The position numbers were made by a program, and so were the translations under genes. From positions 165,908 to 229,907 of the forward strand of contig JBCCWS010000004.1 of assembly GCA_039193195.1 (NCBI GenBank): 64,000 nt of DNA, in the 5' to 3' direction. Shown piece after piece: positions 63,171 to 64,000 of the stretch. Source of the stretch: Pseudomonadota bacterium. GTDB taxonomy: Bacteria; Pseudomonadota; Gammaproteobacteria; Steroidobacterales; JBCBZW01. How positions within the stretch are numbered: position 1 is the stretch's first letter; each line of letters opens with the position of its first letter. The notes under the pieces are model-generated. The model worked only from the letters and a program-made list of their open reading frames with translations. It was not told the origin of the DNA and made no database searches.

Positions 63171-64000
63171 TTATTCCTTGTGCTGCTTCGTCTTTCGCGC
63201 TGCGCGCGCCGCCTTCGCGCGCCGTGCTTTGAGCGTAGGGCCCGGTGCGCGATAGCCGGTGGCGGGATCTACCGGCGTCGCCTTCGTTGGCGGGGTTAGG
63301 GCACCCCACTCGAGTTCGTTGTCCTGTAAGTAGCGCTTACCAAGCTGCCAAGCCACCTGCGCGCGAGCTAACTCCACGCCAAGGTAAAACGCGTGGCTCG
63401 CATCGTCGTCTACCGCGAGACCGGAGTAAAAATCGAAGGGATCCCTCCCATGCTGGTGGCCGGCGCGGTTATAGGCGTGAATCCCCTCCTCGGTCACCTG
63501 AATGCGGTAGTTGAGGTCTCGTATTTGCGCCGCGATCTCCTCGATCTCGGCCCTTGAGTGGGTGAAGGGCTTCTTCTCGTGATGGGTCATGAGATCGCCA
63601 CTGTAACCCCGCGGCAGGCGTTGATCTGCCCTCGCCGCGAACATCATTCGCCTGGCCACATCTGCTTCTCGCACGGCACTGCGCGCGTGGCGGCTTACTT
63701 CGGTCGTCAGTACGGCACCCACATCGAGCTCGGAGATAACGCCGAACAACACGGCATTGACACCTGTGGTATCCGCATCCGTGAGTTCAGTCACGTTGCC
63801 TACACCCATCATGATCGGGGCCTTAGGCAAGCGCTTGCGCAAGGTCTGGTAGCGCACGATTGACTCGGTAAATCCAAAGTGAATCGGGTCCAGGATAGCG
63901 TCGGCGAAGTAGGGGCGCCCCCGGGCCTCCATCGCTGCCACCGCCTCCACTAGACTATCCAGATCCCCATGCTGCTCGGGAATCAAGATTGGGGTGCTCG
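63171..64000 (-). CDS. DHPS-like DUF6513 protein (methanopterin-associated), partial
   Basis: Only the C-terminal 276 codons are in the window; the frame is open to the edge. The sequence (LIPEQHGDLDSLVEAVAAM, ILDPIHFGFTESIVRYQ, MMGVGNVTELTDADTTGVNAVL, HAFYLGVELARAQVAWQLGKRYLQD) is that of a dihydropteroate synthase-like family (DUF6513) known from methanogens and methylotrophs that use tetrahydromethanopterin. The C-terminal 40 residues are very basic (ARRAKAARAARKTKQHKE). It probably acts in methanopterin cofactor synthesis. The real start lies outside the window. Confidence 0.83.
   Translation of the reverse strand, partial: STPILIPEQHGDLDSLVEAVAAMEARGRPYFADAILDPIHFGFTESIVRYQTLRKRLPKAPIMMGVGNVTELTDADTTGVNAVLFGVISELDVGAVLTTEVSRHARSAVREADVARRMMFAARADQRLPRGYSGDLMTHHEKKPFTHSRAEIEEIAAQIRDLNYRIQVTEEGIHAYNRAGHQHGRDPFDFYSGLAVDDDASHAFYLGVELARAQVAWQLGKRYLQDNELEWGALTPPTKATPVDPATGYRAPGPTLKARRAKAARAARKTKQHKE

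Noticed and set aside
1-64000. tRNA, rRNA, CRISPR arrays and intact insertion sequences
   Set aside because: I looked for T-loop signatures, regularly spaced repeats and transposase-like frames and found none that hold up.

Overview
The window is GC-rich chromosomal DNA, densely coding, with no rRNA, tRNA, CRISPR array, prophage or intact insertion sequence that I can see. Four features point to a gammaproteobacterium, possibly near the Xanthomonadales: a complete ccmABCDEFGHI cytochrome c maturation operon in the gammaproteobacterial order, a dif site matching the Escherichia coli consensus at 26 of 28 bases, a sigma-32-like promoter in front of lon, and a Xanthomonas-type arginine operon. 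I cannot name the species.

Layout. 0-8 kb: a SYLF lipoprotein-like gene, the ccm operon, and a small acyl-CoA-binding protein. 8-20 kb: envelope and proteolysis genes (a PDZ protein, a pseudoprotease/TPR/retropepsin fusion, two M23 peptidases), a YecE-like protein, a thioredoxin-like/NHL protein, an ECF sigma factor and a large DUF349 protein. 20-23 kb: isocitrate lyase divergent from a RamB/ScfR-type regulator, with two tandem palindromic sites between them. 23-28 kb: small membrane and secreted proteins, an Asp/Asn hydroxylase, a cobalamin riboswitch with no recognisable B12 gene behind it, a CWC-DUF1289 fusion and the dif site, so this part lies at the replication terminus. 28-38 kb: lon, an FMN reductase with a divergent small winged-helix gene, acetyl-CoA synthetase, an intact cydB next to a wrecked cydA, a sulfotransferase, a GST and trpS. 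38.4-40.1 kb is a gene-poor gap. 40-47.6 kb: a FadB-like enzyme, an aminotransferase, and an E2/E1 branched-chain-type 2-oxoacid dehydrogenase pair divergent from an Lrp-type regulator. 47.6-58 kb: the arginine operon argF'-argG-argE'-argAB-argC-argH followed by TPR and CRTAC1 genes and ytoQ. 58-64 kb: a SpoIIE-type phosphatase overlapping an HDOD protein, a folK-folP fusion, and two genes (DUF447 and a DHPS-like DUF6513 protein) of families known from tetrahydromethanopterin-using methylotrophs.

How the genes work together. Isocitrate lyase, acetyl-CoA synthetase, the FadB-like enzyme and the branched-chain oxoacid dehydrogenase fit a life on acetate, fatty acids and amino acids. The arg operon carries N-acetylornithine carbamoyltransferase and a fused acetylglutamate synthase/kinase, so arginine is made through N-acetylcitrulline.

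The most interesting signal is just upstream of that operon. A 25-codon reading frame with eight arginine codons is followed by a hairpin with a seven-T tract and a competing alternative pairing. This is the architecture of a ribosome-mediated transcription attenuator, here apparently for arginine.
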